Assembly (NCBI GenBank): GCA_900472395.1
Contig: UCHV01000039.1
Coordinates: forward strand, 30,632 to 94,631
From: Hyphomicrobiales bacterium
Lineage (GTDB): Bacteria > Pseudomonadota > Alphaproteobacteria > Rhizobiales > Rhizobiaceae
DNA length: 64,000 nt
Reading direction: 5' to 3'
Shown here: one piece after another, positions 1 through 8,035 of the stretch
Position numbering within the stretch: position 1 is the stretch's first letter
Layout: every line of letters starts with the position of its first letter
Translations under genes and position numbers: made by a program
The notes under the pieces: model-generated
What the model was told of the DNA's origin: nothing
Databases searched by the model: none
What the model saw: the letters and a program-made list of their open reading frames with translations, nothing else

Positions 1-824
1 CGCGATCAATCTCTTCGAGCGCGACCTTCCCAGGCTTTCCGTCGACATCGACCTCACCTATCTGCCGCTCGACGGACGAGAGGCGGCGTTGGCCGCGATT
101 TCCGAAGCGCTGCAGCGGATCAAGGCCCGCATTGAGAAGACCGTCGCCAAAACCCGGGTCACGCTCGTCGTCCAGCCTGGCGGCATCGAAGCCAAACTGC
201 ACTGCCAGCGTGGCCGCGTTCAGATCAGGGTCGAAGTCAACCCGACGCTTCGCGGTCATCTTATGCCGACGCGGATTATGCCCTGTACGGCGCGCGTACA
301 GGATAAGTTCGAAGTGTTCGTGGAGACCCCCGTCGTTTCCCACGGAGAACTGTTTGGCGGGAAGATCTGCGCCGCGCTCGACCGCCAGCATCCTCGCGAC
401 CTGTTCGATCTACAGCTACTTCTGGACGCAGAAGGTATTACTGACGAGATCAAACTCGGCTTTCTCGCCGCCTTAATCGGCCATGGCCGTCCGATCAACG
501 AACTGCTCAAACCCAGACCAAAGGATCGTCGGGAGGCCTTCACCAGTCAGTTCGCCGGCACGGCCTTCGCCGAATTCAGCTATGACGATCATGAGGCGAC
601 GCTCACGTCTCGCGGAAGCCATCGCTGTGGCGCTGACACCCGCCGACAAGGCTTTCCTGCTTGGTTTCAAGAACGCCGATCCGGACTGGTCTTTATTCCC
701 CCTCGCCGAAGTCGCCAATCTTCCTGCGGTCCAATGGAGGTTGAGTAATCTAGCGATGCTGAAATCCGACAATCCCGGCAAACACATCCAAAGCCTCCAG
801 TCGCTCCAAGCGAAACTTGCGTAG
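1..824 (+). pseudogene. AbiEii/AbiGii-family nucleotidyltransferase toxin, 5' cut by window edge, frameshifted
   Basis: The frame is open from base 2 and reads RDLPRLSVDIDLTYLP, the nucleotidyltransferase core motif (SVDIDL) of the AbiEii toxin family, followed by LFGGKICAALDRQHPRDLFDL, which is typical of the C-terminal half. Near base 595 the frame shifts: the family tail (ALTPADKAFLLGF, then DPDWSLFPLAEVANLPAV) continues in another frame to a stop at 824. Known AbiEii proteins transfer nucleotides onto tRNA or other targets and are held in check by an AbiEi antitoxin. The start and any antitoxin lie outside the window. Probably inactive unless the shift is a sequencing error. Confidence 0.8.
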
Positions 825-1092
825 CCTGACGCAAATCGACCGGGGAGCGAGCGCTGCTCCGAGCCAAGTGGCGACCTACCCACATCCGGTGTCGGCCTCC
901 GCGCCACGGACTGACCGCCAAGGCAAAGCGCGAAGCTGCCACTGGACGCTACGAGCCCTGACATCGGCCGCAAACAAGGCGCGCTGTCTCGCCTTGAAGG
1001 GACATGAACCGACGGCCCGTCGTTCAATGGATTTATTCGGATTAGATTTTCCCACCCGGACAGCTATTTAGCTGCTGATAGCCGTCCATGAC

Positions 1093-1118
1093 TGAACCGC
1101 ACCGGGTTTGCCGGAGGC
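1093..1118. repeat. Left terminal inverted repeat of IS remnant
   Basis: Begins TGAACCGCACCGGG and is the exact reverse complement of bases 1997-2022 over 26 bp. It is preceded by TGAC. Confidence 0.85.
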
Positions 1119-1131
1119 CATTTGGTTTGAG

Positions 1132-1428
1132 TTATGCGGCCATGGCTGGTTCGTCCAGCATGGCGTAGTAGCGTTCTTCTGCCTCGGCTGGCGATATGTT
1201 TCCGATAGGCTCCAGAAGTCGTCGGTGGTTGAACCAGTCGACCCATTCCAGAGTGGCGAATTCTACCGCTTCGAAGTTCCTCCATGGTCCGCGCCGATGG
1301 ACCTCGGCCTTGTAAAGACCGTTGATCGTTTCGGCGAGGGCATTGTCATAACTGTCGCCGACACTTCCGACAGAAGGCTCTATGCCAGCTTCTGCCAGCC
1401 GCTCGGAGTATCGGATGGACACGTATTG
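1132..1428 (-). pseudogene. IS3-family transposase (OrfB), C-terminal 98 residues only
   Basis: Contains the integrase-core end of IS3 transposases: GDSYDNALAETINGLYK, then FATLEWVDWFNHRR and a C-terminus ending AEERYYAML. The DDE-region Glu is present in the ALAETINGLYK segment, but everything upstream of QYVSIRYSERL is replaced by unrelated sequence of an IS30 element. It ends 14 bp inside the left inverted repeat, the normal position for this element type. Confidence 0.8.
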
Positions 1429-1474
1429 GGCAGATTCAATCGGTCGCAGCAACATTCCAAACCAGGAGGTGTTG

Positions 1475-1990
1475 ATGGCTACGGGAAGACGGAAATCAGA
1501 GCGATCGACGCGGGAGAAATTATCCTCGCCAGGCCGGCCGCCTGTATGGCAGCGTGAGAACCTGTGTCGGTTCTGGCGGGAAATAGCGGCTGGCTTGTCC
1601 AGCGAGGATGCCGCTGTTGAAGCTGGGGTCTCTGCCCCCGTTGGGAACCGGTGGTTTCGGAGTTCAGGCGGCACGCCTCCTACTCATCTTTCACCCTCGG
1701 CAACACCAGTCAAAAACCGCAGCCTGACGTTCCAAGAGCGAGAAGAAATTGCTTTGGAATGTGCTCGAGGCACCGGCATCCGTGCCATCGCACGTAAGCT
1801 GGGACGATCAGCCAGTACGATCTCGCGGGAGATCAGACGCAATTCAGCGACACGCGGCTGCGACTTCGACTATCGTGCCATCACTGCTCAGTGGCATGCT
1901 GATCGAGCGGCCAAACGGCCGAAGATAGCGAAGCTCGCAGCCAATGCCGCCCTTCGAGATTACGTGCAGGACCGGCTCTCGGGCCTGATA
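1475..1990 (+). pseudogene. IS30-family transposase, N-terminal fragment
   Basis: Starts at an ATG and carries the two helix-turn-helix regions typical of IS30 transposases, including LTFQEREEIALECARGTGI and ARKLGRSASTISREIRRN. Homology stops around SGLIVG, just before the right inverted repeat of the enclosing IS3 unit, so the catalytic DDE domain is missing. It presumably inserted into the IS3 element, after which deletion joined the pieces. Confidence 0.75.
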
Positions 1991-1996
1991 GTTGGA

Positions 1997-2022
1997 GCCT
2001 CCGGCAAACCCGGTGCGGTTCA
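1997..2022. repeat. Right terminal inverted repeat of IS remnant
   Basis: Exact 26-bp inverted copy of 1093-1118; followed by TGAC, matching the 4 bp left of the left repeat. Confidence 0.85.
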
Positions 2023-2201
2023 TGACCTTCCGGAGGGCAAGTCAGTTTCGAGATATTTGAGTTATAAAATTTCGAAAGCGCCTTATATAATGCAATTAAG
2101 ACAGCGATATAGGCTCTGAGCTTCTGCCAAAATTTGCATGACATTTGGAAAAAATTGCATTCACGATCATATGTCGTTATAGTGAGTGCAGGAGCTATCC
2201 C

Positions 2202-2789
2202 ATGACGAAGCTACAGGAACTGAAAAAGCATCTGCGGTCCGGAAAAGTCTACCGTCGGGAGGATCTCGCCCAATGGTCGTCGTCTGTCGATCGGCATCTT
2301 CAGCAGCTACTGGCAGAAGGGTATCTGACCAAGCTATCGACCGGCGTCTATCACCGGCCGAAGCAGACTGCATTCGGCAAAGCCCCCGCCGAGGATGGCG
2401 CGCTCGTCGAGGCTTTCCTGAAGGATGACCGTTACCTCGTCACCTCGCCTAATGCCTATAACAGCCTGGGTGTAGGCGCGACGCAGCTCTATAACAAGAC
2501 CGTCGTCTATAACCATAAGCGCCACGGCAACTTCATGCTGGGCGGCCGAGAGTTCGAGTTCCGCAAAAAACCAGCCTTCCCCAAAACCCTGACCAAAGAA
2601 TTCCTACTGGTCGACCTGGTCAACAATCTCGACCAGCTGGCCGAGGACCGCGATCAGGTGCTGGCCCGCGTGAAGGAACGTGCCCTGCAAGGCAATCGCA
2701 CCGCCCTCACCCGTGCCGCCAAGGAATACGGTATGGTGCGCACGCGGAAATTCTTCAACACCCTCGCCGCGGATACGCATGCCAGCTGA
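2202..2789 (+). CDS. AbiEi-type (DUF6088-like) antitoxin / HTH repressor
   Basis: A 195-residue protein starting MTKLQELKKHL with an AGGAG ribosome site 7 bases before the ATG; a longer start at 2145 has no good site. The N-terminal third is a winged-helix-like segment (VYRREDLAQWSSSVDRHLQQ), followed by SPNAYNSLGVGATQLYNKTV, typical of AbiEi antitoxins that pair with AbiEii nucleotidyltransferases. Its 3' end overlaps the start of such a toxin by 11 bp, the normal coupled order. The antitoxin is intact although its toxin is truncated, so it may persist as an orphan repressor. Confidence 0.75.
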   Translation: MTKLQELKKHLRSGKVYRREDLAQWSSSVDRHLQQLLAEGYLTKLSTGVYHRPKQTAFGKAPAEDGALVEAFLKDDRYLVTSPNAYNSLGVGATQLYNKTVVYNHKRHGNFMLGGREFEFRKKPAFPKTLTKEFLLVDLVNNLDQLAEDRDQVLARVKERALQGNRTALTRAAKEYGMVRTRKFFNTLAADTHAS

Positions 2790-2931
2790 TTTCCTCCATA
2801 GGCACAGGGATTTTGCTTCCCTCCTGCGCATCGTCGCGGACCAGATGAAGGTGCAGCCGGTGCTGGTCGAAAAAGATAATTGGATTATGCATTGCCTGTA
2901 CGGCCTGCAGCAGTTGGAGATGGCGTTCGAG
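2779..2931 (+). pseudogene. AbiEii-type toxin, first ~51 residues, cut by IS3
   Basis: ATG at 2779 inside the antitoxin's last codons. The product begins MPADFLHRHRDFASLLRIV and reaches VEKDNWIMHCLYGLQQLEM, the conserved start of AbiEii toxins (usually VEKDYWI), just before the catalytic G-T-S motif would appear. At about 2931 the sequence becomes reverse-strand IS3 orfB. No catalytic residues remain. Confidence 0.75.
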
Positions 2932-3325
2932 TCGTCGTTCAGCTTGGCACTGAGCGATAACAGGTCTCGCTGACCTCGAAGGTGCGGCAGGCAAGCGCAA
3001 TGCTCACCCCGCGCGATGCCACTGCGTTGGCGGCCATCTCTCGGCGTTGAGACGGCCGCGTTAATTTTTTCCCAAAGCTTCCTTCAGCAGTTCCGCTTGC
3101 ATGCTCATCTCGGCATACATCTTCTTCAGCCGGCGGTTCTCATCCTCCAGAGCCTTCATCTGGCTGATCATCGACGCGTCCATGCCGCCGTATCTGGATC
3201 GCCATTTGTAAAAAGGACGCCGTACTCATCCCATGTTCCCGGCAAAGCTCAGGCACAGGAACACCGCCTTCCGCCTGGCGCAGAATGGCTAGGATTTGGG
3301 GTTCGCTAAGTCTGCTTGTCTTCAT
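2931..3325 (-). mobile_element. IS3-family remnant: orfA (frameshifted) plus start of orfB
   Basis: On the minus strand orfA begins at 3325 (MKTSRLSEPQILAILRQAEGG, then CREHGMSTASF). It breaks in an A-run near 3210 and continues in another frame as SQMKALEDENRRLKKMYAEM to a stop at 3061. It is followed by the first ~30 codons of orfB (GVSIALACRTFEVSETCYR), with a small indel before the junction at about 2931. The rest of orfB is gone. This fragment is what truncates the adjacent toxin gene. Confidence 0.8.
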
Positions 3326-3429
3326 CAAAAATCTCCTCGATCATAAACCCCGAGAAAATTCTACTTTGAAGCCCGTTATCTGCCGGGGGCATCACCATAG
3401 GGCTGCGATGCCCAGGTGCGATCTCTGGC

Positions 3430-4257
3430 TCAAAGTCGAGCAACAGAGCGAAGTTCTTCAGCATCTGCAATCGGAAGACCGAAAAACTCGAGATAGGCGG
3501 GGATCTGCTCGAACAGCATGTCCGTGCCGACCTGATAATCACAGCCGCGCGCACGCGCAGCAGCCAGAAACGGCGTGATCTCCTGGCTCAACACCACCTC
3601 CCCTACGAAGGCAGAGGCTGAAATGCGCGACACATCGAACGGCAGCGGATCACCTTCCTTCATGCCAAGCGGCGTCGCGTTGATGACGATATCGTATTCG
3701 TCGGGGTCGGTCATGCCGGTGGTCACCCGCAGGTCGGAGTAATAGTTTCTCAAGCGCCCGGCCAGCCCTTCCATCATCGATAGAGACGTATCGCCAAGCG
3801 CCAGCTCCGCCAGCCCGGCCTTTGCCAGCGACGCCGCAATGGCGGAGCCGACACCGCCTGCACCGACGATGATCGCACGTCGCCCCTCAATGGGTCGTCC
3901 ACGCCGCAACATGCCGCGCACAAAACCTTCGCCATCGAACATCTCACCGATCAGGCTGCCATCCGGCTCCAGGCGCACGGCATTACAAGCCCCGGCCACC
4001 TGCGCATTCCTGGACACACGGTCCAGCAGCGCCATCGTGGTTATCTTGTGCGGCATGGTAATCAGCGCGCCGTGAATATTGGACAGGCGAAAAACCAGTT
4101 TCAGGAAGGATGCGTAATCATCCGGCCGACACCCCATCGGCACGACCACGGCATCAATCCCGTGCTTCTCGAAATACGGATTGTAGATCAACGGCGCCTT
4201 GAACGTCTGGGTCGGGAAACCGAGATGCGCGATGAGTTTCGTGTTGCCGTTGATCAT
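3430..4257 (-). CDS. Shikimate/quinate dehydrogenase-like enzyme (AroE family)
   Basis: A 275-residue AroE-family protein. Family landmarks: LITMPHK (the substrate-binding/catalytic Lys, normally VTxPxK), FDGEGF (the catalytic Asp, normally NTDxxGF) and the nucleotide-binding loop GAGGVGSA. Family enzymes interconvert shikimate or quinate with the 3-dehydro compounds using NAD(P). The divergent first motif and the position at the end of an importer operon, next to a dehydroquinase and opposite a dehydroshikimate dehydratase, point to catabolic rather than biosynthetic use. It starts 21 bp after the ATPase gene. Substrate preference cannot be read from sequence. Confidence 0.85.
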   Translation of the reverse strand: MINGNTKLIAHLGFPTQTFKAPLIYNPYFEKHGIDAVVVPMGCRPDDYASFLKLVFRLSNIHGALITMPHKITTMALLDRVSRNAQVAGACNAVRLEPDGSLIGEMFDGEGFVRGMLRRGRPIEGRRAIIVGAGGVGSAIAASLAKAGLAELALGDTSLSMMEGLAGRLRNYYSDLRVTTGMTDPDEYDIVINATPLGMKEGDPLPFDVSRISASAFVGEVVLSQEITPFLAAARARGCDYQVGTDMLFEQIPAYLEFFGLPIADAEELRSVARL

Positions 4258-4278
4258 CGGCGTATGCTCCCCAGTCCA

Positions 4279-5049
4279 TCAATGTCTTCCAAGGATTTCG
4301 CCCAGAAATTTCCGCGTGCGCTCGTGCTGCGGATTGGAGAAGAATTCGGCGGGCGGCGCCTCTTCCACGATGGACCCGCTGGCCATGAAGATGACCCGGT
4401 CGGCCACCTGCCGCGCAAAGCCCATTTCATGGGTGACACAGATCATCGTCATGCCTTCGTCGGCCAGCGCGATCATCGTATCAAGCACTTCCTTGACCAT
4501 TTCCGGATCGAGTGCCGAGGTCGGCTCGTCGAACAGCATCACCTTGGGGCGCATGCAGAGCGCCCTTGCAATGGCGACACGCTGCTGCTGACCGCCGGAA
4601 AGCTGGGCCGGATATTTTTCCGCCTGTTCGGAGATTTTTACCCGCTCCAGTAGATGTCGCGCGCGTTGCTCTGCCTCCGCCTTGCTCAAACCAAGCGCCT
4701 TCACCGGTGCGAGCATGCAGTTCTGCAACACGGTCAGGTGCGGAAACAGGTTGAACTGCTGGAACACCATGCCGACTTCCCGGCGCACCGCATCGATGGT
4801 TTTCGCCTGATGTCCGAGCAGCATTCCACCAACGTGGATCTCCCCTTCCTGATAGGCTTCGAGATGGTTGATGCAGCGTATCAGCGTCGATTTCCCGCTA
4901 CCCGATGGGCCGCAGAGCACAATTTTTTCACCCCTGCTGACTGTAATATCGACATTGTGCAGCGCCTGAAACGCACCATACCACTTGCCGACGCCGGTCA
5001 TGGTGATCATCGGCTCGGAACTGTCCGTTCGGATCGCAGCCTGTGTCAT
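4279..5049 (-). CDS. Polar amino-acid-type ABC importer, ATP-binding subunit
   Basis: A 256-residue ATPase with Walker A GPSGSGKST (residues 47-55), signature LSGGQQQR, Walker B VMLFDEPTSALD and the switch-loop His in CVTHEMGFA. It most resembles GlnQ/HisP-type ATPases, which energise uptake of small polar anionic or amino-acid solutes. It lies in a minus-strand operon between permease and dehydrogenase genes, so the solute is probably a quinate/shikimate-pathway acid; this is inferred from context only. Confidence 0.92.
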   Translation of the reverse strand: MTQAAIRTDSSEPMITMTGVGKWYGAFQALHNVDITVSRGEKIVLCGPSGSGKSTLIRCINHLEAYQEGEIHVGGMLLGHQAKTIDAVRREVGMVFQQFNLFPHLTVLQNCMLAPVKALGLSKAEAEQRARHLLERVKISEQAEKYPAQLSGGQQQRVAIARALCMRPKVMLFDEPTSALDPEMVKEVLDTMIALADEGMTMICVTHEMGFARQVADRVIFMASGSIVEEAPPAEFFSNPQHERTRKFLGEILGRH

Positions 5050-5107
5050 GGGTCAAACTCCAAAATTGCCGATGCTTGCGCGGCAGAGAAAGTGGTGGGC
5101 TCGCCGA

Positions 5108-5749
5108 TCAATGGGCCGAGGTCGCGAATTTGCGCTCTAGATGGGCGCCATAGATTGTCAACGGGCAGCACATCAGGAAGTATAGGACGCCGACGATGCC
5201 GAAGACGGTGATGGGCTGAAATATCTGGTTGGAGATGATGTTGCCGGCGCGGGTCAGTTCGGTGAACCCGACAATCGAGGCGAGCGATGTGCCCTTGATC
5301 AACTGCACCAGAAAACCGATGGTCGCCGGCAGCGATATGCGGATCGCCTGCGGCAGGACAACATCCTTCATCCGCGAGATGTAACGAAGAGCCAGAGCTT
5401 TTGCAGCCTCGGTCTGCCCGCGTGGAACGGCCTCGATGGAACCGCGCCAGATTTCCCCGAGATAGGCGCTGGCATGCAGTGTGAGACCGACGGAGACGGC
5501 CGCCCAGGCATCCATCCTGATGCCGATCAGTGCAAGGCCATAATAGACCACGAACAGCTGCATCAAGAGCGGCGTGCCCTGAAACACCGCGATGTAGGCC
5601 GCCGTGATGCGCTCGAGGGCGGCGATGCCGGATGTGCGTGCCAGCGCCACCGCCAGTCCGGCGATACCGCCGCAGATGAAAGCGACGATCGACAGGGCGA
5701 CCGTCCATTTGAGACCGATCAGAAGAAAGAGGAATTCATCGCGACCCAT
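5108..5749 (-). CDS. Polar amino-acid-type ABC importer, permease subunit 2
   Basis: A 213-residue HisM/GlnP-like inner-membrane permease with about five hydrophobic helices. The EAA loop reads EAAKALALRYISRMKDVVLPQA, where the ATPase docks. The upstream region FQGTPLLMQLFVVYYGL is the conserved segment of the family. It follows the other permease by 13 bp, and the two should form a heterodimer. Confidence 0.9.
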   Translation of the reverse strand: MGRDEFLFLLIGLKWTVALSIVAFICGGIAGLAVALARTSGIAALERITAAYIAVFQGTPLLMQLFVVYYGLALIGIRMDAWAAVSVGLTLHASAYLGEIWRGSIEAVPRGQTEAAKALALRYISRMKDVVLPQAIRISLPATIGFLVQLIKGTSLASIVGFTELTRAGNIISNQIFQPITVFGIVGVLYFLMCCPLTIYGAHLERKFATSAH

Positions 5750-5762
5750 GGTGCCGTGCTCC

Positions 5763-6431
5763 TCACTTGACCGGATAGCTGAAATAGCGAGCGGAGAAGA
5801 GCGCGAAGATGCGCATCATCACCCAGGATATGACGAGGTAGAAAGCCGTCACGGTGAAATAGACTTCGAAGCTGCGAAAGCTGTCGGATTCGATCCGTTG
5901 CGAGACGGATGTCAGTTCATAGGCGGAGATGGCCGAGGCAATGCTCGTCGAGAGCGTCAGCAACACGAACTGGCTGGTAAGAGAGGGGTAGATCGCCCGC
6001 AGTGCCGGCTTGAGAATGATCAGCCGAAACACCTGCGCCTTGTGTAGGCCAAGCGCCAGCCCCGCCTCCATCTGACCTTTCGGGATGGACTGCACACCAC
6101 CGCGAATGATCTCGATCGCGTAGGCGCCACCATTGATGCCAAGCGCGATGATGGCGGTCGGCGTCGGATCGAGCCGGATGCCCGCAAGCGGCAATGCAAA
6201 ATAGATGAAGAAGATCTGCACCAGAAACGGCGTGTTGCGGATGATTTCGACAAACCCGATCACCGCCCAGCGCACCGGTTTGAGCGGCGATTGGCGCAAC
6301 ACGACACCACCGATGCCGATGACGGTAGCCAGCAACATGCCGAAGATTGCAAGCGTGAATGTGCCAAAACACGCCGCCAGCAGATCCGGCAGGCCATCGA
6401 TGACCGGTGTGAAATCCAGAGTGTAGTTCAT
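5763..6431 (-). CDS. Polar amino-acid-type ABC importer, permease subunit 1
   Basis: A 222-residue HisQ-type permease with several membrane helices, the conserved IIRNTPFLVQIFFIYFALP segment and an EAA loop (EAGLALGLHKAQVFRLIILKPA). It is co-oriented with the second permease, ATPase and binding protein. The dehydroquinase gene is inserted between this gene and the binding-protein gene, mixing transport and catabolism in one operon. Confidence 0.9.
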   Translation of the reverse strand: MNYTLDFTPVIDGLPDLLAACFGTFTLAIFGMLLATVIGIGGVVLRQSPLKPVRWAVIGFVEIIRNTPFLVQIFFIYFALPLAGIRLDPTPTAIIALGINGGAYAIEIIRGGVQSIPKGQMEAGLALGLHKAQVFRLIILKPALRAIYPSLTSQFVLLTLSTSIASAISAYELTSVSQRIESDSFRSFEVYFTVTAFYLVISWVMMRIFALFSARYFSYPVK

Positions 6432-6452
6432 GGTGTTTCCTGCAGATGTGCC

Positions 6453-6896
6453 TCAGGACGGTTTGACCATGCCGGCCATGGCCTCGATGGCGAGTTCGTA
6501 ACCGCGCGCGCCGAACCCGATCATGATGCCGGTCGCGGTACGGGAAATCAGCGAGTTGTGATAGATGCTTTCGCGGGCATGCACGTTGGAGATATGCAGT
6601 TCGATCTTGGGACCATCGAACATCTTGAGTGAATCCAGAAGTGCGATCGAAGTGAATGTGTAACCGGCGGGATTGATGATGATGCCGCAGGCCTCCCGCC
6701 GCGCCTGGTGCACGCTCTCCACCAATTCACCCTCGAAATTCGTCTGGCGAAAATCGACCGAAAAACCGAGCGTTTCTGCTCTTGCGTGACATGCGTCGCG
6801 AATATCGCTCAGCGTGGTCGTGCCGTAGATTTGTGGCTCCCTCTCTCCCAGAAGGTTGAGATTGGGACCGTTGAGAATGAAGATGGTCTTGCTCAT
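6453..6896 (-). CDS. aroQ: Type II 3-dehydroquinate dehydratase
   Basis: A 147-residue protein starting MSKTIFILNGPNLNLLGERE, the hallmark of type II dehydroquinases. It then has EPQIYG (active-site loop with catalytic Tyr), INPAGYTFTSIALLD and ELHISNVHARE (catalytic His region). The length is normal for the small dodecameric enzyme. An in-frame upstream ATG at 6980 would add residues unlike the family, so 6896 is chosen. It converts 3-dehydroquinate to 3-dehydroshikimate; here it sits in a transporter operon, which suggests a catabolic paralogue (QuiB/QutE role) rather than the core aromatic pathway copy. Confidence 0.92.
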   Translation of the reverse strand: MSKTIFILNGPNLNLLGEREPQIYGTTTLSDIRDACHARAETLGFSVDFRQTNFEGELVESVHQARREACGIIINPAGYTFTSIALLDSLKMFDGPKIELHISNVHARESIYHNSLISRTATGIMIGFGARGYELAIEAMAGMVKPS

Positions 6897-7011
6897 GGAA
6901 ATCGGCTCCAGCGCGCCGGTGCCTGGCATGAAACCCGGCACCGACAGCGGCACTGGCGTGGCGTCTTTCAGAGACGCCACCTCACAGGCTCGAAGAATAC
7001 GGACGCAACGT

Positions 7012-7842
7012 TCAGTTGGCGGTGAAGGAAATGCCTTCGAGGCTCTTGGGGAATTCCGGCACCGGAACCTTCATCCACTTGTCGTAGATTTTTTTGTGCT
7101 CGCCATTGGCCTTGATCTTGTCGATGAACGCATTGACCGCAACGTTGATTTCCTTTTCACCCAGACGTGTGCAGGCACCGTTGTAAAGCTTCTGGAACTC
7201 GAGCTTGTTTTCGAACTTGCCGGGCACGGCCTTTTCGACACGGTCGAGGTAGAAGATATTGCCGCCGAGCGCATCGGTCTGGCCGGAAGCGAGCGCCTGA
7301 ACGCTTGCCGCATCACCATCATAACGGCGGATCGTTGCGCTGGATGGCGCGTTCTTGGTGACTTGCGTATCCTGCGCGGCACCCTTGGCGACACTGATCG
7401 TCAGGCCGGCCATGTCCTCGTTGGTCTTGATCGACTTGTCCTTCGGCCCGATCAGCACGATGGCATTGGCATTGTAGGGCTGGCTGAACTGAACCGCCTT
7501 GGCGCGATCCGGCAGCATGGCCATGGTGGCAAACAGGATATCGACACGACCGGAGGTCAGCGCCGGAATGCGGTTGTTAACTTCGAGCGGCACGAATTCG
7601 ACCTCGACACCAAGCTCCTTGGCGAACAGGGCGCCCATCTCTGCGTCAAAACCGTCCTGCTTGCCGGCGCTGGTGACGAAACCCCATGGCGGGTTGTCGC
7701 CCTGGATACCGACGATAAGCTTGCCGCGAGCCTTGATTTCATCGGGCGTGATCGCGGCAGCAGGCTGCGCCAACGATGTTGCGGCGGCCAGCGCGAGTGC
7801 GCCGAGCAGCGCCTGACGACGCTTCAAAGTGAATTTGAACAT
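7012..7842 (-). CDS. Periplasmic solute-binding protein of the ABC importer
   Basis: 276 residues. It opens with a charged start and hydrophobic stretch (LLGALALAAATSLAQPAAA), a Sec signal peptide. The mature part is a type II (HisJ-like) binding protein: KLIVGIQGDNPPWGFV, then DGFDAEMGALFAKELGVEVE. The start at 7842 has a strong GGAGGAGG-type ribosome site. It is the first gene of the minus-strand importer/catabolic operon, transcribed away from the dehydroshikimate dehydratase gene, and the 193-bp gap between them should hold both promoters. Confidence 0.9.
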   Translation of the reverse strand: MFKFTLKRRQALLGALALAAATSLAQPAAAITPDEIKARGKLIVGIQGDNPPWGFVTSAGKQDGFDAEMGALFAKELGVEVEFVPLEVNNRIPALTSGRVDILFATMAMLPDRAKAVQFSQPYNANAIVLIGPKDKSIKTNEDMAGLTISVAKGAAQDTQVTKNAPSSATIRRYDGDAASVQALASGQTDALGGNIFYLDRVEKAVPGKFENKLEFQKLYNGACTRLGEKEINVAVNAFIDKIKANGEHKKIYDKWMKVPVPEFPKSLEGISFTAN

Positions 7843-8035
7843 GATGCTCCTCCTCCTCTTGATGGCCTTTTCGACCTGCCAGCTCCTCCTGCTGACGATC
7901 ATCAAACTGCCACGAGAGATTTATCGTTTCAACCGAGTTTTTGTAAATCGTATGATATTTTTTGTTTACGCTGAAAATATCGCATCTATTATATGCAAAG
8001 GAAAGGCTCGGGAGGAGTCTGGCAAGGAGAGCGCG

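Larger units (their letters stand above)
1093..2022. mobile_element. Small IS remnant (IS3 ends, IS30 piece inside) with intact ends
   Basis: The unit is bounded by perfect 26-bp inverted repeats and flanked on both sides by the same 4 bp, TGAC (1089-1092 and 2023-2026), as expected of a target duplication made by an IS3-family element. Inside are only the 3' end of an IS3 transposase (minus strand) and the 5' part of an IS30 transposase (plus strand). It cannot code for its own transposition, but the ends look usable in trans. Confidence 0.75.

Noticed and set aside
6856..7974. 372-codon plus-strand open frame
   Set aside because: It is antisense to aroQ and the binding-protein gene, which have clear family motifs; the plus-strand product has no recognisable domain.
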